The translations under genes were made by a program, and so were the position numbers. The notes under the pieces were generated by a model. The model worked only from the letters and a program-made list of their open reading frames with translations. It did no database searches and had not been told where the DNA came from. DNA of 64,000 bases, from the NCBI GenBank assembly GCA_963669155.1, contig OZ022584.1:18850114-18914113 (forward strand), given 5' to 3'. How positions within the stretch are numbered: position 1 is the first letter of the stretch; the number at the start of each line of letters is the position of its first letter. Below are positions 34,093 to 47,300 of the stretch, piece after piece. The stretch is from Arbacia lixula. Taxonomy: Eukaryota > Echinodermata > Echinoidea > Arbacioida > Arbaciidae.

Positions 34093-35774
34093 CTTCCGCA
34101 TGGAGGTTTGAAGTCACTGATTCATTTAAAAAAAGCTTTCTTTAAAAGCACATGAAACACTCGCTAATCCTCCCATTTAGCTGTCGAATGTTCATGATAA
34201 TTTCAGCCTTAATATGTCTGATTTCAAGAATCTTCATGTTATGAACATAATGAAAGGCAACTCTAATACAGAACTTATAATTTTGTTGATTCCGTTATAT
34301 GTTTCAAATTCATCTGCTTGTATCAGTAAACCAACGAAGCGCATTGATGGTATACGTGTACAATTATTGTTGTACTACGGTGCAATGCCCGTTGCAAATC
34401 CGCCAATTCCTTGTTCCGGCACATTCAACTTTGACGGACGGAAAAAGCGGTGAGGTTAATTCTCAAACTTCCACTACAAGTAACAAACCACTACTTAATT
34501 TTTTAAAGCGTTCGTCAAAAACACGACAAACAATTAATGATCTTTGTAAAATAAAAAGTGCAATGAATAATTGGCTTGAGAAAATATATTAAACTTATGC
34601 GTATCATTGCTTATTGTTGAGGTGTTTGCATCTGCGTGTTTGAGCGTGCCATGTAGCTTATATAAAGAGATATAAAGAGAAGAGATATATCGAGAGAAAA
34701 AGCAGAGCGGGAAAGCTTGACAAAGAGCAGTTGAAATGGAAAGCTAAAGAGAGCATAAGAGCGGTGATTTGACAATGATGCAATCTGCCGGGATTATTGA
34801 CGGTGGTTTTTTTTTTTTGATAAGTCATATCGTACTCTCTAATGACATGATTTTTCATCACATTGCAGCGACTGCATGTTGCAATGATTGTCTGACTTCA
34901 TATAAATTTACCTGCATTGAGGGCTGTGCTACCCTCTTACGTGAAACTCAAACATCCGTCATTTTATCCGCTTAAATCATCATGAACATCACAATACCTA
35001 TCCTTGCCCCCACCCAGTCTAATACGTCCAGATGTCGACCTATGTAAATACAACTTGTGATAACAGGTATTAATACACGGATAAAGGTTCAAATAAGGGA
35101 TGAAAACCTCTCTATCACACTACCTTCTTCGATCAAAATGATATGTTCGCATAACGTGACAAGATTATGCGTGACAAGATTGAAGGTATGCTTAAGTCCC
35201 TTTTCCATTACGATCTCATCATGATTATCTTCGGCCTATCTTTCCGGCGGAAAAGACAAGGTGAAATTTCATGAGATAGAGGAACGGAAAATCGAGGAAG
35301 AAAAAACGATTCGATCGCGATGACTTAACTAACACAGGTCATGCCCCTGATCCACGCAACAGCCCCTTTACACTTTCTTTTCCAGACAAAACGCTGCTCG
35401 ATAAAAATATACGTTGCCTGTGTCGGATCTAGGTGGTTAATCCCCCTGAATTCCCCAATTGTCCCTCTTTGTTATACAGTACACACATGAAGGCCAATTG
35501 TTATGATTTCAATTATCTAAATTTCTACTGTGTTTTTTTTGTCGGTATTCATAACGCTATTCGTTCTTGCCGGGGTGGTGGGGTGAGGGTGAGGGAGGGG
35601 TGGGGGCGGTAGGGGGGGGGGGAGGGTAGGCTGTATGTTCCTCTCCCCATCGCGATTAGTGTGTCGCCCCTTTTTGACAGTTTCTTAACCATGTATCTAC
35701 TAGCAGTGGCTATTTCGTAAACTACATGTTCTAATTATCCTGATTTCCACTATTCATATATCGAATTATACATT
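34093..35774. other. Intergenic region after amylase 2
   Basis: Probably the amylase 2 3' UTR at first, then AT-rich sequence without recognisable genes. A G-rich stretch ('ggtggggtgagggtgaggga', 35573-35628) could form quadruplexes. Confidence 0.5.
34550..34555 (+). terminator. Possible polyadenylation signal of amylase 2
   Basis: AATAAA about 460 bases after the TAG stop, the first clear hexamer downstream. Confidence 0.35.
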
Positions 35775-35776
35775 CA

Positions 35777-36096
35777 GGCGGTGTTTCACCAAACTGTTCG
35801 TAAGCTACGAACGACTTTACGCACGACTGGGGACCCTTTCTTGTGCTGAGATACCCCAAATTGTTTTTGTTTAGATAAAGTGGGAGTTAATTTCCAACAA
35901 CCCTAATCAAATTTGACAAATCATGAACTTTGTATTCAGATACTTGTTAACAACAAGAATTTCCATTAACTAACATCAGATTTCAACTTAAACGAATGGG
36001 AATCAAAGTCTTTGAGAATCTGATTTTGCACAAGGAAGGGTCCCCAGTCGTGCGTAAAGTCGTTCTTAGCTTCCGAACAGCTTGGTGAAACACCTG
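35777..36096. mobile_element. MITE with ~62 bp terminal inverted repeats
   Basis: The left arm 'ggtgtttcaccaaactgttc ... gactttacgcacgactgggg' is inverted at 36035-36096 ('ccccagtcgtgcgtaaagtc ... gcttggtgaaacacc'). About 320 bp in total, no ORF. Confidence 0.8.
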
Positions 36097-36099
36097 CAG

Positions 36100-36183
36100 G
36101 TTGGGGTTTGGGTGTGGGGTAGGGGTGGGGTGTGGGTGTGGGGTAGGGGTGGGGTGTGGGTGTGGGGTAGGGGTCGGGTAAAG
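36100..36183 (+). repeat. G-rich tandem array, quadruplex-prone
   Basis: Three tandem copies of about 30 bp built from GTGGGGTAGGGGTGGGG and TGTGGGTG on the plus strand. More than a dozen GGG/GGGG runs lie within 85 bases. Confidence 0.85.
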
Positions 36184-36664
36184 TGTGGTAAGGTTGTTTG
36201 TGTCTTCCCTTATTGGCGGATCTTATATCATCAGTGTGGTTACATAAATAGGACTCCTGTCAACCTTTGTCCATCATTTTGGATGACAAACGAAGATGGA
36301 GAGATTTAAAGACCATCATCTGGCAGATAAGCTCAGGATTCCCTCCGCTCTCCGATAAACATAGGCCCATGAACTAAGATTATTACGTTTCACATTATTT
36401 GGGTAAGGCTAATGACAAAAGTACACAACTATCATTTATCAGTACTATCACACTAACGTCATCTCTATTAATATCTAATCATCCAAGTGTATATGTAATC
36501 ATCATGTTTAATTGCAGTACCAAATAAGGTACTTGAAAGTGGCATTTTGCATAGGGGTACGAGTAATGGAAAGACGCTCACACACAGAGAGACACACATT
36601 AAGATGTGTGAAAATTATTTTGAATATCCAATTTAATTGAAAATAAAAGTACAGATGCATGGGC

Positions 36665-36691
36665 AGAGAGAGAGAGGGAGAGAGAGGGAGG

Positions 36692-36732
<41 letters not shown>

Positions 36733-36733
36733 A
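36665..36733. repeat. (GA)n with poly-G
   Basis: GA/GGGA repeats ending in a G run. Confidence 0.9.
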
Positions 36734-36844
36734 GATGGGGAATAGGAGATAGTGACAGAATGGCAGAGTGGTATATAGGGCCGTGAAGACAATGAGAGAG
36801 AAGAGAGCGGAAGACAAAAAAAGCAAAAAGCATTGTTCAACGAT

Positions 36845-37180
36845 AAAAGGGCATATACTGTACTGGGAAGGCAAAAAAAAAAGCCTTCAAAATGTTATTG
36901 TTAGCAATGTTCTTGCCTATGGTCTTAAAGTCATGTATTGTCTATTTTAGAAGCTTGCTGAAAGTTATTTGCCTTCAAATGATCTACATTTGGAGTAATG
37001 AGTGATTAAATCACAAATCTTCAAAATGTTCGGCCCGAACATTTGAGGATTTAATAATTAATCATTAATTACTCCATATGTGGATCATTTGAGGGCAAAT
37101 CACTTTCAGCAAGCTTCTAAAATGGACAATACATGACTTTAAGACCATTTTTGCCTTCCCAGTACAGTATATGCCCTTTA
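36845..37180. mobile_element. Near-perfect foldback element, family 2
   Basis: From 'aaagggcatatactgtactg' to its inverse 'cagtacagtatatgcccttt'. The arms (about 165 bp each) pair almost throughout, meeting at 'gttcggcccgaac' near 37029-37041. No coding sequence. Confidence 0.85.
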
Positions 37181-37329
37181 AACCCTTGATTTTGAGAGAA
37201 ATAGGGAAAACTCATTTCCTAGCAACCCTTCACAGAATGCATTCACACATAGACTACTACAAATACCTTCTCAAAATCGTTCATAATTTTAAAGCGCCTC
37301 AAATCATATTTGGGGTACATTTTATTGTT

Positions 37330-38065
37330 TTCATCAAATCTCAAAATTGCTTGTGCATTACACACGATACACATCCATATATATGCCTACAAAAGCAGTC
37401 TGTAACATAACAGGTGTTTAATGTAGACAATCAACTCACATGAGTTATGAGTAAAAACATACAAAGGGCAGCTGTAGTGATACTTTACAGTAAAGTACCT
37501 CATTTTGATATGTTCTAAACACGACCAATGTTCCAAAGTGAAGTGTTTTTGTAATCGTTCTACGCTCATTTGTAGTGGGATAAGTGGTAAAACCAGAAAA
37601 AAAGGTGACTCCAGAGCTTCATATTCTATTCTTTAGAACACTTATCTCCCAATATGTTTGTTATGTAAATGAGTTTCCTCAAAATCATATATTATTGGTA
37701 TAATCACGATACACGCGGTACACATCCATAAAAATGCCTACAAAAACAGCATATAACAAAGCATGTGTTAAATGTGTTTACTCATAACTCACACAAGTTA
37801 TGAGTAAAGACATAGAAAGGACAGCTGATGTGATACTTTACAGTAAATTACCCCATTTTGATATCCTCTAAATACCAACTAGGTTCCAAAAGTGATGTGT
37901 TTTGGTACATTTTCTACACTCAAATATAGAGTGATAAATGATAAACCTATAAAAAAAAAAAAAATTGACGCCAGAGCTTCATATTCCATTCAATAGAACT
38001 CTTATCTCTTAATGTGCTATGTGACAGAATTTCATCAAAATTTTTGGTACATGTATAATCACGAT
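37330..38065. repeat. Two tandem ~355 bp units
   Basis: Units share 'cacatccataNaNatgccta', 'gttatgagtaaa', 'gatactttacagtaaa', 'attttgatat' and 'ccagagcttcatattc'. The second runs from about 37685 to 38065. No ORF. Confidence 0.8.
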
Positions 38066-39018
38066 CCGAACGTGCCCCGGGATCACGGAAGGGAGTTCCG
38101 TTAATTTGAAATAACCTATCAAGAGATGGCGCCAGAACGCGGCGCAGCTTGAGTATCTGTAAGAGCGGAGTTTGGCCAACTCGGTTTTGACAGGTAGCAA
38201 CATGGCGTATGTTGCTTTGCAGGGCAAGCAGATAATAAAATATGCGCCACGCACCAATCAAAACAAAGCTGGCCAAACCTTCTGTATACATGTAGATGGT
38301 TTGGGGGCAGTTATAAGTCAGGCAAGCAGCGACATGCAATTCGAACACAGCGGACTACATGTACTTCCTAATAGCTTTCCGCAATTCTGATGCTCTTAAT
38401 AGTTTAGATATGTCAAATCTGGCCTTAATAGTCCACCTCATAAACATATACACCTCATGGATACTTCCTTGCCATACTTGGGGAGGAGTTCGAATTTCTC
38501 CCCACTACTGCCCCTTACCGTTAATCTCTGATATGTATCAGAATACTACAATCACAAACATTGAGGTTTAAGGTTTTGGGTAAATATCCCTTTCTTAATG
38601 AGTTAAAAGAAAGTGAATGCTAACTATCGGCACAGTTACCGAACGAAAATATCATACATGTGACTATCAAACTGCACTCAAGCCTCATGGTTTATATCTC
38701 ATTGCAGAAATAAAGAATAAGTGCTCAATTACAACCACTTGCATTTCACAATCTCTTTATATACAATTTTGTTGTATTGTGTCCAATTTCCACATTTCAA
38801 ATAAACATATGATAAACCAGTACCCCTTTAAAGAAATTGATACTACAGTAATGACAAAGATGTCTTCTGTAATCATGGCAAAACCGTTGACCACAAACCC
38901 ATTCTCTATTTGATTCCAGAATCACTTGAATTCATCTCAAAACAATAAAGTCATTGATATCAAAATAAACCAGAAGCTGTGATGAGAGTAGAACGATTCT
39001 GCCATGCTTATGGGTTCT
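38066..39018. other. Unassigned spacer
   Basis: 38040-38280 is more GC-rich and repeat-like ('gtgccccgggatcacggaag', 'ggcgccagaacgcggcgcag'), but no gene or terminal repeat could be shown. The rest is AT-rich. Confidence 0.4.
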
Positions 39019-39392
39019 TTAAAGGGCACATACTGTACTGGGAAGACAAAAAGCCTTCAAAAGGTGATCGTGGGCAATCTTCATACCAATGGTCTGAAGT
39101 TCATGTATTGTTCATTTTAGAAACTTGCTGAAAGTTATTTGCCCTCAAATTATCCACATTTAGAGTAATTAGTGATTCAATCACTAATCACTAAAATGTT
39201 TGGGCTAAACATTCTGAGGATTTGGGATTTTAATCACTAATTACTCCAAATGTGGATCATTAGAGGGTAAATAACTTTGAGCAAGTTTCTAAAATGGACA
39301 ATACATGAATTTAAGACCATTGGAAAGAAGACTGCTCACGATCGCTTTTTTTTAAAGGCTTTTTGTCTTCCCAGTACAGTTTATTCCCGTTA
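39019..39392. mobile_element. Foldback element, family 2, second copy
   Basis: Same termini ('ttaaagggcacatactgtac' and the inverted 'gtacagtttattcccgttaa') and arms, more diverged than the 36845 copy. Confidence 0.8.
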
Positions 39393-42300
39393 ATCTATGT
39401 TCACCACTACTCTCCATCACATTTAGCTTTAATAGGCAAGTCTTAGGCTAACAATATTCTCATCTGTGTGAGGTGACATGGTAGATTAATGTTGTTGCGC
39501 TTCTAAGCCCCCCTTATCAAGACTTGCGATTGATCAATTAATCGGAACTCTGTAAATTACTGATAGGGGATTGAACTTGCCATCGATTAAGAGCAATCGC
39601 AACTCTTTATAATACGGGGGCCATGGTGTTAAGAACAATGCATCATGGTCTTCTCTATTAAAGTCAGTGCTATCCTTGGATAAGACCCAATGGCATTATT
39701 ACATCATGAAGATTTTTTGGTAAATATTTAATACTTCTGATTAAAAGTCACAAAGTACTTCCTGCTCCCCAGGATACACAACTCTATTTTCTAGTGGAAA
39801 ATGCGACTTCTGCGTTCGAAGTGTTAGGCACTCACACAAGTTTACACTTGATGGAATATAAATCTTAACATGGCACTTGATTTCATAGCATTATGTATTT
39901 TCACTTTGAGAACTTGTATGTCACTTGGAAAGAAAATATATTTGCGATGGTACATTATAGAGTACGAGGTCTTAAAGCTACTTAAGGGGAAGTAGAAGTA
40001 GAAAAGACTTCCATACCGGTAATCAATGAAGTATTATTATGCCATGGCTATAGGGTCCATTTTCGTTCGATATTAAGGTACCAGGGAGGGAATACCTCAA
40101 AATGATGAAATTATGGATATTAAACGAAATCCCGACCAGGTGATGATGAAATTCCGATTCCGTCGTGATTACTGCTGGAATCATTACCACTTCTACCCTT
40201 TATCACAATATGCCACATTCAACTTCTTTAAAAAATATGAAATAAGATGTTTCAATTTAAGTACTAACACCAAAATTTCACATAGAGTGTGATCAGAATC
40301 ATACAAATGTTAGATTCTTCATTTGGACACTCGTGAGGACATAATGTACATCTTACAGTGATTTATAATCACAAGCTCAACATCAGGGAGAGGGGGTGGG
40401 TGGGTGGAATCACATTATATCATTACAGTTTCATTTTGAATGGAAGCACACACAATACACAATCTTATTATAAGTAAAATAGCCAGAGAAGCAGATAGGT
40501 GAAACAATCCAATTGCTACTTCCTATGAATATGGCCCCATTTCGACTAGTTTTCAAAATACATAGCACGTAGGCAGCTCATCAAGTTAACAGCATCTAAC
40601 TTTCTAATGTACACTTTTCGGGCTAATGATTATAATCTTTAAGTTCATAGCTTCCTTTAATGTCTCAAACTTTCCTATCTCAAAACTCGTGTCAATCAGT
40701 TTTTCTGCATTTATGCTTTCATATACAAATCAACTGATTTTAAGCATTTTTATAAATAATTTTAATACACAGAACTTTCACTCGAATAACACACTTAAGT
40801 GCAAATCATAATGCAATCAAAGGAATCATAATGCAGTAGAATGGTGTTCAACCAATTTTATATTCAGCATCTCGGAGCAACATTTTCTCCCTTAATTGAC
40901 AGAACATACCGCCACTCCTAAACCACTCTTCAAGGTACAAAGTAGATAAAAAAACAGTTAAATTCAACAAGTTTCATAGAATGGACATAACACAGATTTT
41001 CATATGTCTGTGCAGGTTTTATGCAAAAAAAGGGTGAAGTATGTGGTTGATAAAATGAGCCAAAAATGCAGTGCACATTTAATGGACATGCAATAATATG
41101 CGAATACCAGTAAATGTTTTGCTACAAAAGCACCTACCTTTTGATATTACAAGGCATAACATAGCATATCATTTATCATTGCAATATTCTGATAACTCTG
41201 TATGACTAATACACATTGTCAGTGACAGTTTCAAAATACAGCAAATAGTGATATTAAACAAAAAACATGAGCTTGATTACCATGACAGTGCTATCACTGC
41301 CTCAAGTTACTTTTCTAATAATACAAGCATCGTTGTTTCCTTGCTGCAGCCATGTCATATCGTCATTCTGAATGACTTCTGATAATGATGAAATCAGTTT
41401 TAGCGGAACATTTAGCCAACAATCTATCATGTGAAACACAGAGATTTCTGCCTATAACAACTTGGACGCTATTCAAAACAGCCAGTAGCATTTTTGCACA
41501 CAATAGCACATCAATTTTGTATACATGTGTATCACAAAGCGTAAATACATCGGAAAACTGCATGTTGTATTGAATGTTACCAATAGCTGCCACTTCATAA
41601 GAGTCACAGCTTACAATGTTTACCGAGAGAGATGTGAATATAAAAGTTACATGGCTCTGTGATGACAGATCACAATGGATACACGTTCATGTGCAAATTT
41701 CAAAAGAATAGAACAGTGAAAGCTGATGTCAACAATTTTTTTTTATCAAGATAATGAATCAAACCATCATATTCACAGCAGCTATGGTGAACTGATTCAG
41801 TTTCACATATACTTTCAATAGTATCTAATGTATCAAAAGTTTAAACCACATGAAATTGGGATACTATTAGCAATAAAACAAGTTATTCACACTAATTAGC
41901 TACATACATTTGTTTCTCTGTTTCTCACTCTACAAGAAAAAAATTGACCCAAAAGTCAAAAACAATATTGCCACATAATTTACTCAAAGAATTACTACCC
42001 AAGAGGAGGAAATAATGCTGCTATTAAAATTGGAAATACAATCATTTTATTTCAGGTACAAAACGATCACCCGCATTTGCCATTTTAAATGTGAACTCAA
42101 AACTGTTCAAACTAATTGAGTTTTGTTTTCTGCCAATATGAGCTCCACTGCATATAAATAAGTACGTTCTGGTCAAAACAACTACGTCATCTTGAATGAA
42201 CTACACTATACTTTGCTTTGGCTACTGTAAGCTTACAAACTACAACAGACAGCCAATCATTTGCCACATCAAAATCATCCTCTTGGTCTATTCAATCCAG

Positions 42301-44313
42301 TTTGTAGTTACACACTTCACATGAGCAAGTCAATGTTCATTTTGTCCAACCTCTTTCACTCAACTCATTGCAATAAAGGGCAAACGCATTTGCAGTTGAC
42401 CCTGTCTGTAAAGACCAGTCAATTGTACCTGTCTATAGAGACCACCTGTCCCCAACTTTAACTCTTTCTGTTCCCTTTGGTTGGTCTTTATAAACAGGTT
42501 TGACTACCAGATGATAAACCTTGTAACCCCACTTTTCACTGAGCCTGCGTATTTGCTGGCTTTTCTACGCTCAGATGCTGAGCAGCGCGACTTCCGTGTA
42601 TGGACAATATACAACAGGCTATAAATAAACTTCAAATCCAAATGGGGCGCAATGAAGCCACACCCTTTTGGTTGCTGAAGTTCCATGGCAAATGTTGAAG
42701 TCCTAACTGGACCAGGCTTCACAAGGCCCAACAATTTAATTGGGAGCAACGTGGTAATGGTTATCATTTACTTAGCAACGTCACATGTAACTTTTCACTT
42801 TGGAACGGCAAGGAAAGTGCATTCTCACATGAGCACACAAAAGAAAACAACTGCTAGTATTTCAGTAGTTTGCAGTTCAGTGGAGTGCTTCACAATGGTC
42901 AAACTACCAACTGTTTTAATTGAATACACTTTTACCTCTAACACTTCACAGTTAGTAAAGTATTCCACTATTAAAGAAGCCACAATAACATTCTTTGCAT
43001 GGTCTATGTCAGTGAAGTATTTGTACACTCTATCTAATGCTAATAATTTCCCATTACAAGTACCACATGCTATGGTACGATTTTTTTTTTTTTTGCAGAT
43101 TTTTTACGGAAGCCACTGCAAACTCAGATATAAAAAAAGAATGGATCGATTATTACATTGCTATTTCACATGCCCAATCAAAAATCTTTTCAGGAAGAAT
43201 TTAATACTGAAGCCATTTTCCAGTTGACCAATGCTGTGTCATTTCACAAGCTAAGACCTTTGGTCATTATCAATTCTACTACAGTCTTCTCTATTCCCTC
43301 TTGTAAAAATACATGTAGAGATATCAATCAGCATTTTATCAAACACCAAATCAATGTTTCTTTCAACAGATAATTTCACCAATACTTTATCATAGGCAAT
43401 TCATTTTTCCATTTCCACATCAAAGTATGCATGTTGTCACAGACAAAATTACTACCTCTACTGCAAGCTTTGCTTGCGAGAAATTTGCTAATTTACATGC
43501 TCAAACTAAAATCTCCTGCATACTCTTCTTCCAAAAAGCCATTCTTTCTTAAATCATTCATCCTGTCACATAGCATCTAACATGTATATTCACAGGCAAT
43601 ATTGCTGAATCCACAGTACACTATGCCACAGATACATGTAGCATTCACTGGAGAATTGAGAAATGCAATACCAGAAGTCTACACTCAAGAGTTTTTTAAG
43701 ACATCTGGCCAAGATTTCTTGGACTGTAAATAATGCCAAGCAATACCAATGCTCTGTCATACTAAATACCATCATGCCAGTTGCACATCGTGCATCATTA
43801 GCTAATGCCAGATTAGGTCAGTATAATTCTTTCTGTGCCAGAGAAAGAATCAATGGCACCCAAAGAGTTAACACAAATAGTCTGTCATCAATACACAAAA
43901 ACAAAACATGTTTGCTTTAAAAAAGAAAACACAACTTTTGCGTCTAGTGTAACGCAAACAAAAATGTTGCATTTAATTCTATTTTTACCTCGGTTGACCT
44001 TACTCTTTGAAATGTTGAGGTAAAAATGACACATAATATCCAGTATGCAATTACGATGTTCATTTTTGCAATTGTTTGTAAATTGATAATCAAATCAAAG
44101 CGAGCTTATCTTCATCCCTTGGATAAAGCTTTCAACCAAGTCCTACTACCACTTTCCACTTAACCCTAACAATACTGTACTAGGCCTTGAAAACCCCATT
44201 GGCTTACTACATATCTTCAAGCCAATGGTAATGAGAGAGTTGAAGATTTAGTATTGGTACTAGCACTGGTATTGGTGGCATGGGCTCCTTGAAACCAACC
44301 CCCGCTCTCACCT
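39393..44313. other. 4.9 kb without a supported gene; may include STARD7 3' UTR
   Basis: AT-rich, low in interspersed repeats, only short frames. STARD7 is transcribed towards it. ATTAAA on the minus strand at about 43977-43972 (340 bases after the stop) is one possible cleavage signal, but the true 3' end cannot be fixed. Confidence 0.4.
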
Positions 44314-47300
44314 TCAGCTGTAGCAGCTGGACTCGGAAGCTGTGAAGAGTGGGTCACTCTGCAGATCCTTGAAGCTAGAGGACGGCATGGCGTCTAGCGC
44401 CAGCGCTGCGCTGTGCATCTTCTGCACAAAGTCAGGCACACCTGCAGATGTGAGTCATCAAAAAAGAAAAAGGAGTGCAAAAGTAGAAAAACACTGAATA
44501 AAATAAAAGAATGATCATTAGCTTTTGAAAAGATATGAATCTCCTGCACAAAAAAAAATTGTTTTCATGTGCCAAAGCTCCAAGTATATGCATGTGCTTC
44601 TAATTCTTCCATTGGGAAGAGGACCAGTGTGAGTGATGTGACCAAAATAGGCCTCCCTAAAAGAACCAAAGTTGGATCAGGAAAGGAACAAAAAAACTCC
44701 AAGTGCTAGAATGCCAACCCCAAGTTCAAGTGGCACTCCATTATCAAAGAAGACAGGTTAACTACATACAGGCACAGAGCATGTTGTGAGCAAGACCTCT
44801 CAAGAAGTCACAGCAACGTCTAAGACAGTTGCTACCTATGACAAACTGATGAGATGAATGATGAGAACAAACTTTATTGCCTGTTTCTCCAGCACAACAT
44901 TCCTTCGTTCACCAGACTGAATATAGAGCTCCAACAAGAATTACCCAAGATCCATGTCCTACTTGACAGACTGCAGGCCTTTCTTTAAAGTGTTCTGACA
45001 AGATTTGTTAAGCCTTAAGTGCTGATGGCATCATCACAAGAGTGTGATTGCACAAACACTGACAATCAGCATGGCGATGAGGACCTGGTGATTGCTTCTA
45101 AAGTGAGGGACTTGCTGCAAAGTGAACACTTCAGTGATGGCCAGAAAAGGAAGTTCTTCTCATCCGTGAGACAGTACTATGTGTCAGTTTGCAACTATGT
45201 CGTAACCAAATTTCTGATGAAGGATCCGCTACTCATGCATGCTAGAGTGGCCAATCTTAAGAGGCGACAGGAAACACCCTTTGCGTCAGTGGAGTATTTT
45301 ATTAGGAGATTCCACTTCATGGATGACAATCTTGACAGAGTGGAACTGGAATATGCCTCCTACTTATTACTCCTATTACTCCAAAATAAACAAAGTTCGC
45401 AATTATTGAGATACGGTGTAGGAAAGTACACAACAGTTAAGAATATAATTTTTTTTCTGAAAATAGGATTTTTATGGTGAAAATCATAGGATTTTTGGTC
45501 AAGTGAGGTTGGCAGTTACCTTTCAACATTTTGGAGTAATTATGTGAATGAGATTGGACAGTGATGGACCACCTAAAAATATAAAGCCATTGTCTAATTT
45601 GTTGCAGGGGCAGTTAAATATATCAAGCCAGAAATACAGTATCTCTACCCATCTATCTATAAATATCTCTATCTTTGTATTGTGTATTGCAAGTTTCTAG
45701 TAATGTATGTACACATGCTGAAGGTAGAACAGCAAATATACCCCTTGCTTCAAAACTGATTTCATGCTTGGTAGCCAGAAAACACAATGAACCAATATTC
45801 TCGCTTAGCCTGGAGGACTTCTATTTAGCAAACGGAAGCCCACAGACAACCCTATCCAAGTCTGTCAAGACGTCGCTGTTTATGTGGTGAGACGGCAGGC
45901 TCCAAGATGTCTCACCTGTACTTGTCATCCAACTGACTGCGGTAGATGGAAATGGCGCCTTGGGGTCATCGTGATAAGTCAAGATGTAGTAGAACCCTTT
46001 CTGTAAATTCAATGATAACATAAGAAGATCATGATATAATACTGACATCTCTCTGATCATACGATATTTAGAACATGAAATAATGATATCTTCAAGATTT
46101 TTAAAATGACACATCAACAGTGGCTCTTCTAGACTAAGTGACTACAGTAAATAGAAACAGTCCATTGGGGTCATCATAGTGAGTCAAGATGAAGCAGAAC
46201 ATTTTCTGTTAATTCAATGAAAACACAAGAAGAATATGGCATAATACTGACAACATATCTTAGATTTGTTATTTGTAATCTCAAACATTGACTTATAGGG
46301 GCTTCTTCTCAAGTTGGATTTCATGACACAAACCACTTGAACTAAGTAAAGCATTCATAAATTGATAACAAGTGTGCATCAGTCGGTTGTGATCTTAATA
46401 TGACTGACCTCATCAAAGCTTGTGAATCATAAAACTTCATAACACTGTATGTTATGGAAGAGACTTATATTTGTAAAATTAGACATTGATTTATATGGGC
46501 TACATTTGAAGCTTGGTTTCATGACACAAACAACTTGAACTATTATATGCATTCAGAAATCTGTATCCAAGTTATGAATATGTGATGAAAAAAACAAGTG
46601 TCAAGTCTGTTGTGATCCTAATTTGACTGACCTCATCAAAGCTTGTGAAAGGCTTGATGACCATGCGGGATGCGAAACGTGATACTCGGACATGTTTCTT
46701 GGTCTCCGGGCAGCGTGGGTGCTCAATGGCCTCAGAGCAGATGGCAATCACGCGATGGCGGTGGTAGATCTTCTTGCGTCGAGCATAGACATAGTCACGA
46801 CTGGTCATTGGGAACTACAGAGAGAAAGAGATGCAGAAGAAATCATTGTTAATCAATCTGTTTGATTTTAATTTCAGTCTTTAAAGCAGCAAACAATCAA
46901 GAAAACAATATGGACAGGAGTCATTCTTAAAGATTGTCCGTCCCTTTTGCATGCTTAAAATTTGAAATCGTCTATCACGATCGTAAATTGAAGAAAGTGT
47001 TATTCAAGACCATTTCTAAAGATATAGCATGTTGAAGCTTTCTGTATATGTAAAGATTTCAGCCGTTAAATTTCAAACCGACTTTTTTCGTACTACGAAA
47101 AAAGTATTAGTCTTTGTTACAGTATCTATGTGGTTATTATGCATGTGTGAAATCCTAATTTTATGGGTAATTACCAAACTTTGGAAATGATTTCTTCTAT
47201 TGAACAATTGTTTTCATAATGCGTTTTATAATTTAATAAACAGATTAATCAATAAGGCAGATATTTTAACACAAACTGCTAAGAGCCTGTGGTAAAGACT

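Noticed and set aside
45019-45480. 153-codon frame as an independent host gene
   Set aside because: The homologous-looking reading continues upstream through two stops, so it is a fragment of a decayed transposase.
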